Positions 1 through 5,051 of a DNA stretch of 8,185 nucleotides are shown here, in pieces. Each line of letters starts with the position of its first letter. Position 1 is the stretch's first letter. Position numbers and translations under genes: made by a program. A model generated the notes under the pieces. That model did not search any database, was not told where the DNA came from, and saw nothing but the letters and a program-made list of their open reading frames with translations. Source of the stretch: an uncultured Collinsella sp. (lineage in GTDB: Bacteria > Actinomycetota > Coriobacteriia > Coriobacteriales > Coriobacteriaceae); NCBI GenBank assembly GCA_900547835.1, contig URIJ01000091.1, positions 1-8,185 of the forward strand, read 5' to 3'.

Positions 1-53
1 GCACCGTGGAGCTTTGTGCCCCACGGCGCTCAATGTGCAAAAGTATGTGGCTG

Positions 54-386
54 TTAGGAGTTTCGCACGAGCTGCTGATAGTCGGTGCCCCATTCCACCA
101 GGGAATCGATGATGGGCATAAGGCTGTGACCCAGCTCGCTGAGTGCGTATTCGGTGCGGATGGGTGTCTCGGGGATGACGGTGCGCGTGATGAGGCCCGC
201 GGCATCCATTTCCTTAAGGTTGGACGAGAGCACCTTTTGGCTAATGCCGGGAATAGCGCGGTGCAGCGCGTTGAAGCCCATGGGGTGGTTGATGAGCTGC
301 TGAATGATATAGATCTTCCACTTGTTGCCAAAGAGCTGAAAACACGTGGCAACAGGGCAGGGAGGTAGTTCTTCTTTGGTAAGCAC
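54..386 (-). CDS. HxlR-family winged-helix transcriptional regulator
   Basis: 110-residue DNA-binding protein of usual HxlR length. Seen: an N-terminal CPVATC segment (Cys10, Cys15) followed by a FGNKWK-type motif typical of HxlR proteins. The likely recognition helix is at residues 48-60, and the wing with GLI-R and R-TEYALSELG is at 64-86. The GTG start at 384-386 is supported by GAGGAG on the minus strand (392-397) five bases upstream. Known for the family: HxlR proteins (YodB, HypR, QorR) often sense electrophiles or redox stress through an N-terminal Cys. Inference: it lies divergent from the Cys-rich peptide/radical SAM operon and could control it, with thiol sensing by Cys10 or Cys15. 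Its direct target is not shown by the sequence. Confidence 0.9.
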   Translation of the reverse strand: MLTKEELPPCPVATCFQLFGNKWKIYIIQQLINHPMGFNALHRAIPGISQKVLSSNLKEMDAAGLITRTVIPETPIRTEYALSELGHSLMPIIDSLVEWGTDYQQLVRNS

Positions 387-449
387 GGAGACTCCTCAAT
401 CGTGTGGACAGCTTTCATTATTGCAGCCGCTGTCGCTTGTGGCTACTAC

Positions 450-463
450 TTACCTTTTGGTAA
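450..463. promoter_or_regulatory. Candidate operator dyad between divergent genes
   Basis: TTACC-tttt-GGTAA is a perfect 5-bp dyad (one more pair on each side is possible after a mismatch) in the 199-nt region between the HxlR gene and the peptide operon. A dimeric winged-helix regulator could bind here. Short dyads occur by chance, so this is a suggestion from position. Confidence 0.25.
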
Positions 464-495
464 CTGGCTAATAGATTGGTGCCTTCTTTTGGTCG

Positions 496-524
496 TTGCG
501 CGCTTTTTGCATGATGCATATAGA
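496..524 (+). promoter_or_regulatory. Candidate promoter of the peptide/rSAM operon
   Basis: TTGCGC (496-501) and TATAGA (519-524) are separated by 17 nt, the optimal spacing for a sigma70/SigA-type promoter, though each box is an imperfect match. Transcription would start near 531, giving a leader of about 55 nt before the peptide start. Confidence 0.35.
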
Positions 525-585
525 CGCAACGAGCGTCAAAAACTGGATGGCTTCGCCCAGCCATCTTCGACCGAAAGGAAATGCC

Positions 586-786
586 ATGTCCGAGAATCTT
601 GAGAACGTCGCCGCTTTCGCCTCCTGCGGTACTGCCGATCCTGCGCCCGCTTGCGGCTCTGCTGACCCGGCTGCCGCTCCTGCCTGCGGCTCCGCCGATC
701 CCGCGGCTGCTCCTGCCTGCGGTTCCGCCGACCCCAAGACCGCTCCGGCCTGTGGCACCGCTTGCGGCGCTGCGGACGCTCAGTAA
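586..786 (+). CDS. ACGX-type Cys-rich repeat peptide, putative RiPP precursor
   Basis: 66-residue peptide, probably the substrate of the radical SAM enzyme two genes downstream. Seen: a short leader of 13 residues (MSENLENVAAFAS), then a core of repeats. Cysteines are at 14, 23, 34, 45, 56 and 60. Five of them start a Cys-Gly-X-Ala-Asp unit (C14-D18, C23-D27, C34-D38, C45-D49, C60-D64), while C56 is in CGTAC. Composition is extreme: 23 Ala, 8 Pro, 6 Cys, 6 Gly, 5 Asp, one aromatic residue. The ATG at 586 has AAAGGA at 574-579; an in-frame TTG at 496 lacks such support. Known: ACG-S/T repeat peptides beside SPASM radical SAM enzymes form a family named 'ACGX' in protein-family collections (from memory). 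CX3D is the motif crosslinked Cys-to-Asp in freyrasin. Inference: a thioether-crosslinked ranthipeptide-like product. No Gly-Gly cleavage site is visible. Confidence 0.82.
   Translation: MSENLENVAAFASCGTADPAPACGSADPAAAPACGSADPAAAPACGSADPKTAPACGTACGAADAQ
652..750 (+). repeat. Three 33-nt tandem repeats inside the peptide gene
   Basis: Three consecutive 33-nt units (652-684, 685-717, 718-750) encode CGSADPAAAPA, CGSADPAAAPA and CGSADPKTAPA. A shorter 27-nt unit (625-651, CGTADPAPA) precedes them, and partial units CGTA and CGAAD follow. The array probably grew by slippage or unequal crossing over, so copy number may vary between strains. Confidence 0.85.
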
Positions 787-810
787 GCAATCGCTAGGAA
801 GGGACTCGTA

Positions 811-1431
811 ATGGATGCTCAGACTTGCCTCAAAAAGATGCAGCTTGCCGGGACGCTCTCCCTGGCAACCGTGGACGAGAGTGGTGCGCCGCAAATTCGC
901 TGCGTAAGCGCCGTCCATTACGAGCCCCGTGCTATCTACTTTCTTACGGCACGTGGCAAGGAGATGGCTCGTCAGCTTATGGCTGACGGACGTGTCCAAA
1001 CGCTTGTTCACACGCGATTTAACGAGATGATCCGCATGTCCGGCGTTGCCACCCCCGTCTCGGATTCCGAGCAGGTTCACTGGCGCGACGTGATTTACGC
1101 CGAGCAGCCGTATCTTGCCAACGTGTATCCCGGTGATACGCGCGAGATCAACATCATCTTTAAGGTTGAGAACATGGTGCTTGACTACTTTAACCTGGGA
1201 GTTCATCCCATCGAGCGCGCGGTCTTTACCTTAGACGAGAGCATGGCGCCTGTGCCCGCCAGGGGCTTCTGCATCGATGCCGATGCGTGTATCGGTTGCG
1301 GCACCTGCCTTGAGCACTGCCCGCAGAAGTGCATCGAGCCGGGAGACGCCTATCGCATAGAGCCCGAGCACTGCCTGCATTGCGGTGCCTGTGCCGAGAA
1401 TTGCCCCGTCGGCGCCGTTACGCGCCTGTAG
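811..1431 (+). CDS. PPOX-type flavin-fold protein fused to 2x[4Fe-4S] ferredoxin
   Basis: 206-residue redox protein. Residues 1 to about 135 resemble the pyridoxamine 5'-phosphate oxidase-like split-barrel, which usually binds FMN (LSLATVDESGAPQIRCVSAVHY, then YFLTARGKEMARQL). Residues about 153-203 form a bacterial ferredoxin domain with C160/C163/C166/C170-Pro and C188/C191/C194/C198-Pro, enough for two [4Fe-4S] clusters; C154 and C174 are extra. ATG 811 follows AGGAAGGG (796-803) and lies 24 nt after the peptide stop, so the two are cotranscribed. Known: flavin/ferredoxin proteins shuttle low-potential electrons. Inference: it may reduce the clusters of the downstream radical SAM enzyme or handle the modified peptide's thiols. 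A direct catalytic role on the peptide cannot be excluded. Confidence 0.88.
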   Translation: MDAQTCLKKMQLAGTLSLATVDESGAPQIRCVSAVHYEPRAIYFLTARGKEMARQLMADGRVQTLVHTRFNEMIRMSGVATPVSDSEQVHWRDVIYAEQPYLANVYPGDTREINIIFKVENMVLDYFNLGVHPIERAVFTLDESMAPVPARGFCIDADACIGCGTCLEHCPQKCIEPGDAYRIEPEHCLHCGACAENCPVGAVTRL

Positions 1432-1477
1432 CCCAAATAGCGTCATCAGTTTTCACATCGACCAAGGGAGTCCCACG

Positions 1478-2524
1478 ATGCAAAAGCCTGCGTTTGCCTT
1501 CCAATGGCATATTACGGATGAATGCGATCAGCGCTGCAAACATTGCTATATCTTTGCCAACGGTGCCTGCGCCGGTTTCAAGCGCATGCCGTGGGAGCAG
1601 ATGGCCCAGGTCGTCGATCAGGCCCAGGCGCTCTGCGAGCGCATCGGTCGCCAGCCGTACTTTTACGTTACGGGCGGCGACCCCATTCTTCATCCCGATT
1701 TTTGGCGTCTTGCCGAGCTCCTGCACGAGCGCGGTTTTATGTGGTGCGTGATGGGCAATCCGTTCCATCTGACCGACGAGGTCTGTACCCGCATGAAAGA
1801 GCTGGGTTGTCGTAAATATCAGCTCTCGCTCGATGGACTCGAGGCGACGCACGATTACTTCCGTAAGCCCGGTTCGTTTGCCGAGACCATGCGCGCCATC
1901 GGTTGTCTTAAGCGCACGGGTATCTGGGTTGCCGTCATGAACACAGTTTCGAGCATGAATGCTGCCGAGTTGCCGCAGCTCATCGATCTGGTGGCAAGCC
2001 TCGAGGTCGACGTATTCGCCTTTGGGCGGTACTGTCCCACGTCGGGCCAAAAGCGTGACGAGTTCCATTTGGAACCGCTTGAGTATCGCGACGTGCTGCT
2101 GGCCGCGCAAGAGCGCATGGAGTTCCATCAGGCGGCGGGCTGCAAGACGTTCTTCCAGCTCAAGGATCACCTGTGGACGCTGCTTTTGTGGGAACAGGGT
2201 AAGTTCACCATTCCCGAAGATGCCAAGCCCGGCATGATCTATGACGGCTGCCATTGCGGCATGGGGCATATGACGGTGCTGCCCACGGGCGACGTCTATG
2301 CGTGTCGTCGCATGGAGAGCAAAGTGGGTAACGTTGCCGAAAACTCGCTGGAGGAGCTCTTCTTCTCTCCGCAAATGGAAGCCAAGCGCGATTTTAAGAA
2401 GTTCAAGAAATGCTCTAAGTGTGAGCTCTTCGGTTGGTGCCGTGGGTGTCCTGCGGTGACGTACGGCTACACGGGTGATATGTACGATGCCGATCCCCAG
2501 TGCTGGAAAGAGATTGAGGAATAG
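1478..2524 (+). CDS. Radical SAM/SPASM peptide maturase, ACGX type
   Basis: 348-residue putative RiPP-modifying enzyme. Seen: an N-terminal radical SAM motif C16-X3-C20-X2-C23 (DECDQRCKHCY) for the SAM-binding [4Fe-4S] cluster, GGDP at 66-69 (the GGEP-type SAM contact), and a barrel to about residue 250. A C-terminal SPASM domain has Cys at 258, 260, 276, 312, 315, 321, 324 and 342, including LPTGDVYACRRMESKVGN and CSKCELFGWCRGCP, enough for auxiliary clusters. The start chosen is ATG 1478, preceded by AAGGGAG (1464-1470); the longer frame from 1385 overlaps the upstream gene. It is 46 nt after the flavin-ferredoxin gene and ends the operon. Known: SPASM enzymes such as PapB, AlbA and the SCIFF maturase install Cys thioethers. 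Inference: it links Cys to Asp or another residue in the peptide encoded at 586-786. The exact chemistry is not readable from sequence. Confidence 0.92.
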   Translation: MQKPAFAFQWHITDECDQRCKHCYIFANGACAGFKRMPWEQMAQVVDQAQALCERIGRQPYFYVTGGDPILHPDFWRLAELLHERGFMWCVMGNPFHLTDEVCTRMKELGCRKYQLSLDGLEATHDYFRKPGSFAETMRAIGCLKRTGIWVAVMNTVSSMNAAELPQLIDLVASLEVDVFAFGRYCPTSGQKRDEFHLEPLEYRDVLLAAQERMEFHQAAGCKTFFQLKDHLWTLLLWEQGKFTIPEDAKPGMIYDGCHCGMGHMTVLPTGDVYACRRMESKVGNVAENSLEELFFSPQMEAKRDFKKFKKCSKCELFGWCRGCPAVTYGYTGDMYDADPQCWKEIEE

Positions 2525-2534
2525 GGCTATCGTC

Positions 2535-2590
2535 TAGTCATCGGGGACGTTCCTTAACGACTAGTCATTTAAGAACGTCCCCAATGACTA
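2535..2590. repeat. Near-perfect 56-bp palindrome after the rSAM gene (type P1)
   Basis: Arms 2535-2552 and 2573-2590 pair over 18 bp with one mismatch (TAGTCATcGGGGACGTTC and its complement), and the centre contains the palindrome GACTAGTC flanked by TTAA. It starts 11 nt after the rSAM stop and has no T-run, so it may be an RNA 3'-end stabiliser or a mobile palindromic repeat rather than a standard terminator. Related diverged sequences lie at 3257-3307 and 3633-3674. Confidence 0.85.
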
Positions 2591-2596
2591 CCTGCA

Positions 2597-2666
2597 AAAA
2601 GCTGTACGCCAGCATCCAAAGATGTCGAAAATGGTCGACTTTGGATGCTGACGTACATGCTTGGGT
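2597..2666. repeat. Interspersed palindromic repeat P2, copy A
   Basis: Arms 2597-2621 and 2639-2666 are inverted (core CAGCATCCAAAG / CTTTGGATGCTG) with one bulge and few mismatches around a TCGA...TCGA loop. It is nearly identical to copy B at 3674-3747, and similarity continues a few bases beyond both ends. Together with the P1 palindrome just upstream it forms a composite BIME-like element. Confidence 0.88.
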
Positions 2667-2682
2667 CCGACGGGGAGTGGGC

Positions 2683-2949
2683 CTAGGCAATCATTGCATC
2701 AAGTGTTATGAGTTCCCTGAGCCGCTCCGTGCGTGTTTGCCCATGGCGTTTTGCCTTCTCGTCAAATGCCTCAAGAACCGACTCGCCCACACGTGCCGAT
2801 AAAACGACGCTCGGCTCATCAGAGATTGGCGGTCTTCCCAACTTGATGGTGCGACCTTTTGGCCACTCATCTTTTTCGTAGGCTTCTGCGGCTTTCTCCA
2901 ACTCTCCAGGGGCAAATCCCATCATCTTTTCGAGCTGCTTAGCATTCAT
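2683..2949 (-). CDS. Ribbon-helix-helix (CopG-like) protein, orphan antitoxin-like
   Basis: 88-residue small DNA-binding protein. Residues about 46-83 fit a ribbon-helix-helix fold: a short strand (PSVVLSARV), then two helices (GESVLEAFDEKAKRHG and TRTERLRELI). The N-terminal half is acidic and helical, followed by a basic GRTIKLGRPP linker. ATG at 2947-2949 has AGGAGG on the minus strand (2954-2959) four bases upstream. The longer frame to 3033 has no such site and runs through the promoter. Known: such proteins are often antitoxins that repress their own operon. No toxin gene lies on either side, so it may be solitary or the remnant of a toxin-antitoxin pair. The stop codon falls at the edge of repeat copy A. 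The family assignment rests on pattern only. Confidence 0.72.
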   Translation of the reverse strand: MNAKQLEKMMGFAPGELEKAAEAYEKDEWPKGRTIKLGRPPISDEPSVVLSARVGESVLEAFDEKAKRHGQTRTERLRELITLDAMIA

Positions 2950-3001
2950 GGCGCCTCCTGTCGATCGACATAATGTCGAGCGCTGGTTCTCGGATTTCCT
3001 T

Positions 3002-3033
3002 TTTTGTATACAGTTTTGTAGACAAAAATACAA
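3002..3033 (-). promoter_or_regulatory. Candidate promoter with overlapping tandem operator repeats
   Basis: On the minus strand TTGTAT (3028-3033) and TATACA (3005-3010) are 17 nt apart, upstream of the ribbon-helix-helix gene. Overlapping them are two adjacent 12-nt direct repeats, read on the plus strand as TTTTGTATACAG (3002-3013) and TTTTGTAGACAA (3014-3025), identical at 10 of 12 positions. Ribbon-helix-helix dimers bind short repeated sites, so autoregulation is plausible. Confidence 0.4.
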
Positions 3034-3226
3034 GCAGTTTATCAGACTAATTAGCTTGTTTTGACCCGCCTGTTCGATAGGAAATGAGCATTGACTGCTT
3101 CGATACTCCCTTGCTTTTTAGCTTGGAATTTGGATGCTCATTGAACTTCCGGAGGGGAGCCCTTTATTAAGCTATTGAGATTCTGGGCAGGAGCTCTCAC
3201 TGGTCTTCGGTAATGGGGCCAGCTTA

Positions 3227-3251
3227 ATTCGCGACACAGTGTGTCGCGAAT
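3227..3251. repeat. Perfect 25-bp palindrome
   Basis: ATTCGCGACACA (3227-3238) and TGTGTCGCGAAT (3240-3251) are perfect inverted arms around a single G. It could be a protein-binding dyad, a cruciform or hairpin, or the end of a mobile repeat. No gene starts close by with a ribosome site. Confidence 0.85.
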
Positions 3252-3256
3252 GGGAG

Positions 3257-3307
3257 TAGTCGTTAGGTGTCCTTCAATGGCTACTCATATAAGAACGTTC
3301 AAGTGTC
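3257..3307. repeat. Diverged P1-type repeat
   Basis: The segment aligns with the P1 palindrome at 2535-2590, most clearly CTACTCATATAAGAACGT against CTAGTCATTTAAGAACGT, but its arms no longer pair well. It looks like an older decayed copy. Confidence 0.5.
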
Positions 3308-3353
3308 GGATTTTGTCATTTAGTGTCGCTCTCAGCGACTATTCTGGAGGGTC

Positions 3354-3583
3354 GTGGTCAAAAAAGGGCAAATATGAGTACTGTTGCCATTATGGTCGCA
3401 TTTATTTTGCTATAAATAGTAGCTCCTGATGAGATTTGTTCCCATTAGGAGCTACTTTTATTGAACATATGAGGAGAAATAACGTCGTCTGCGGACGAGT
3501 GGAACGTTGAATAGTTCCTGAAGTGATCAAAATCGCTGCTACTAAACAGGTAGCAGTACTCATATTTGCCCTTTTTTGACCAC
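3354..3583. repeat. 230-bp element with perfect 30-bp terminal inverted repeats
   Basis: The 30 nt at 3354-3383 (beginning GTGGTCAAAAAAGGGC) are repeated exactly in inverse at 3554-3583. A weaker match including GAGGG extends several bases outward. The 170-nt interior has no gene but contains two perfect hairpins: 3418-3456 (10-bp stem) and 3536-3556 (CTGCTAC/GTAGCAG). This is the architecture of a MITE-like non-autonomous element; no clear target-site duplication was seen. Confidence 0.75.
3418..3462 (+). terminator. Terminator-like hairpin inside the 230-bp element
   Basis: AGTAGCTCCT (3418-3427) pairs perfectly with AGGAGCTACT (3447-3456) across a 19-nt loop and is followed by TTTATT. It has the form of an intrinsic terminator on the plus strand, but no plus-strand gene lies directly upstream. 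Confidence 0.4.
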
Positions 3584-3632
3584 AGCCCTCTCGGGAACCC
3601 TTTCCAGAGGCGTCAAACAGCCGTAATCCAAA

Positions 3633-3747
3633 GGACGCCTCGAACAATTAACCGGCTAAGAGCGTCCATGACTACCCAAAAGCTGTACGCCAGCATCCAA
3701 AGATGTCGAAAAATGTCGACTTTGGATGCTGGTGTACATGTTTGGGT
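3633..3747. repeat. Composite palindromic repeat, copy B (P1 remnant + P2)
   Basis: P2 arms at 3674-3702 and 3720-3747 match copy A (2597-2666) closely, from ACCCAAA outward to TTTGGGT, with the same TCGA loop. Just upstream, GGACGC (3633-3638) and GCGTCC (3662-3667) with a TTAACCGGCTA centre is a decayed P1 palindrome. The P1-P2 order is the same as in copy A. It lies 38 nt beyond the glutaredoxin stop and may serve as that operon's transcript end. Confidence 0.82.
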
Positions 3748-3785
3748 CGTATGGGTTGGGGCCCTGGACGGACAGAGCGTGCGTA

Positions 3786-4031
3786 CTAGAGCAGGTTTTC
3801 CTGCACCCACGCGATGATGTCGCTCGATTCGTAGAGTGGTTTGCCGTCGATGAACAGGCAGGGAACCTGGCGTTTTCCGCCGACGGCGATAAGTGTCTGT
3901 TCGGCATCGGAATCGGTCGAGATATTGCGCTCGGGAATGGTCACGCCGTTATCGGCAAGGAAACGCTTGACCTTTATGCAATACGGGCAGCCGGTCATAA
4001 CGTAGAGCACGAGCTCGTAATCAGTAGCCAT
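3786..4031 (-). CDS. Glutaredoxin
   Basis: 81-residue thioredoxin-fold redox protein of typical small glutaredoxin length. Seen: the active-site C15-P-Y-C18 after a first beta strand (ELVLYVMTG), the cis-proline motif VP at 56-57 (GKRQVPCLFIDGK), and the C-terminal segment YESSDIIAWVQENL that normally contacts the glutathione or thiol substrate. ATG 4029-4031 has a GGAG four bases upstream on the minus strand; an upstream in-frame TTG at 4070 is unlikely. It probably reduces protein or low-molecular-weight disulfides in the cytoplasm. It follows the XRE/TipAS-like regulator gene by 51 nt on the same strand and is likely cotranscribed, which hints at a stress or thiol response. Confidence 0.93.
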   Translation of the reverse strand: MATDYELVLYVMTGCPYCIKVKRFLADNGVTIPERNISTDSDAEQTLIAVGGKRQVPCLFIDGKPLYESSDIIAWVQENLL

Positions 4032-4082
4032 GGGTCTCCAATCGGTTGAGGTTTTGATTGAAATACCCAAAGCCGCCGCGGT

Positions 4083-4910
4083 CTATGCACGCGTCAACGA
4101 CGACTCGATGGCCTGGACCAGAAACGCCGCGGCTCCGGTGCCGCAGGGCTTGCCGTAGTAGTCGATAAAGCGCTGATCGGTAAGATAGCCGTGGGCGAGG
4201 CCCAGGTATGCTTCGTCTTGGGGCTCGTGTCCCCAATTAAGGCCAATCCATCGGCGATGCATCGCGACGAGTTTGCGGGCCTCGTTGCTCTCCGGGTCGC
4301 CAATGCCTATGGCAATCGAGAGCTGGCCCAGAATAGCGCATTCAAGTTCCTTCATGTCGTTCCATGTCTCGGGGTCCATGTCCAGCAGCGCTTCGTTTGC
4401 TGCATCGATAGCCTCATCGCCATAGCGCGCCCGCGCCTCGGCACCGTAGCGCTCCTCGTTTTCTTGCACGGCGCGCCAGCGCTCCAGTTGCGGCAGCACG
4501 GCGCCCATGAGCGAGACGGCTTCGTCGAGCGACATACCGGTGTTTTGTGCCAGCCGCGGGGCACAATCCTCGATCATTGCCTCCATCGTGGTGTCGTAGG
4601 TGTACTTGCCGTGGTCGTAGCACCACTTGCAGTAATGATCGGTCGCGGCGCCCGTGGCATCGGTGCCGCAGTCGTCGGGCGTGAGTATCATGCCGCAGCT
4701 CTGGCAATAGTGCTCGGGCATTTCGAGCAGGTGAGACAGGGGCTCGCCGGTCACGGCGGCGATGAGCTTCATCATGTCGATGCCCGGGGTGACCTCGTCG
4801 CGCTCCCAACGGCTGACGGCTTGGCGTGTGACGAAGAGCTTGGCGGCGAGCTGCTCCTGGGTAAGGTGATGGGCGCGACGAATGGCAATGAGCTTTTCTG
4901 CAAAGGCCAT
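4083..4910 (-). CDS. XRE regulator with zinc ribbon and TipAS-like ligand domain
   Basis: 275-residue three-part regulator. Residues about 6-60 form a Cro/C1-type helix-turn-helix (LTQEQLAAKLFVTRQAVSRWE). Residues 69-97 hold a putative zinc ribbon with C69-X2-C72 and C94-X2-C97 (YCQSCGM, YCKWCYDHG). Residues about 110-275 resemble the TipAS effector-binding domain, ending in HRRWIGLNWG...YLGLAHGYLTDQRFIDYYGKPCGTGAAAFL. Known: TipAS domains of MerR-type TipA-like regulators bind thiopeptides and other hydrophobic drugs. Here the DNA-binding part is XRE rather than MerR. ATG 4908-4910 has AAAGGAG five bases upstream. Inference: a ligand- or stress-responsive regulator of its own operon with glutaredoxin. 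The ligand is unknown. Confidence 0.9.
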   Translation of the reverse strand: MAFAEKLIAIRRAHHLTQEQLAAKLFVTRQAVSRWERDEVTPGIDMMKLIAAVTGEPLSHLLEMPEHYCQSCGMILTPDDCGTDATGAATDHYCKWCYDHGKYTYDTTMEAMIEDCAPRLAQNTGMSLDEAVSLMGAVLPQLERWRAVQENEERYGAEARARYGDEAIDAANEALLDMDPETWNDMKELECAILGQLSIAIGIGDPESNEARKLVAMHRRWIGLNWGHEPQDEAYLGLAHGYLTDQRFIDYYGKPCGTGAAAFLVQAIESSLTRA

Positions 4911-4940
4911 AGCGGCTCCTTTCTGCTGGTTGATGGCTTA

Positions 4941-4984
4941 AGCATACGCGGCGGCAGATGCCCTTCCAAGCAACCGTTGGTTGC
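4941..4984 (-). promoter_or_regulatory. Candidate promoter and operator of the XRE/TipAS operon
   Basis: On the minus strand TTGGAA (4964-4969) and TATGCT (4941-4946) are 17 nt apart. Immediately upstream is a dyad GCAACC-gtt-GGTTGC (4970-4984), a plausible binding site for the XRE protein or an activator. Box matches are moderate. Confidence 0.35.
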
Positions 4985-5038
4985 ATGACGGGGGACCGCG
5001 GCGAAGAATTGCGCGCAGCGTCCCACGCCTCCATGCCG

Positions 5039-5051
5039 TACAATGACCGGC
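5039..5051 (+). promoter_or_regulatory. -10 element of a probable leaderless trmO transcript
   Basis: TACAAT (5039-5044) matches the -10 consensus at five of six positions, and exactly 7 nt separate it from the ATG at 5052. Transcription would therefore begin at or next to the start codon. No Shine-Dalgarno sequence precedes this gene, unlike the others here. No good -35 box is visible. Confidence 0.5.

Larger units (their letters stand above)
3034..3785. other. Gene-free, AT-richer, repeat-dense region
   Basis: About 750 nt with no convincing gene: open frames here are short, start inside palindromes or lack ribosome sites. It holds the repeats listed separately, plus a small hairpin GTCGCT-ctc-AGCGAC (3325-3339) and a 9-bp inverted pair AATGAGCAT/ATGCTCATT (3083-3091 and 3134-3142). 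The stretch to about 3560 looks richer in A and T than the flanking genes. It may be a graveyard of small non-autonomous elements. Confidence 0.6.

Noticed and set aside
4..26. CCGTGG...CCACGG hairpin as a terminator for the HxlR gene
   Set aside because: Only a 6-bp stem with an 11-nt loop and no T-run; too weak to claim at the window edge.
652..750. Regular 33-nt repeats considered as a CRISPR array
   Set aside because: The units are contiguous with no unique spacers, stay in the reading frame and encode the Cys-Gly-Ser-Ala-Asp repeats.
418..1206. Long minus-strand open frame of 262 codons opposite the peptide operon
   Set aside because: It is antisense to two well-supported genes, its repeats mirror the peptide's codon repeats, and it resembles no protein family.
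1418..2374. 318-codon minus-strand frame across the rSAM gene
   Set aside because: The opposite strand encodes an unmistakable radical SAM/SPASM protein with all motifs; this is a high-GC shadow frame.
3241..3429. 62-codon plus-strand frame
   Set aside because: It begins inside the 25-bp palindrome and crosses the end of the inverted-repeat element, so it is unlikely to be a gene.
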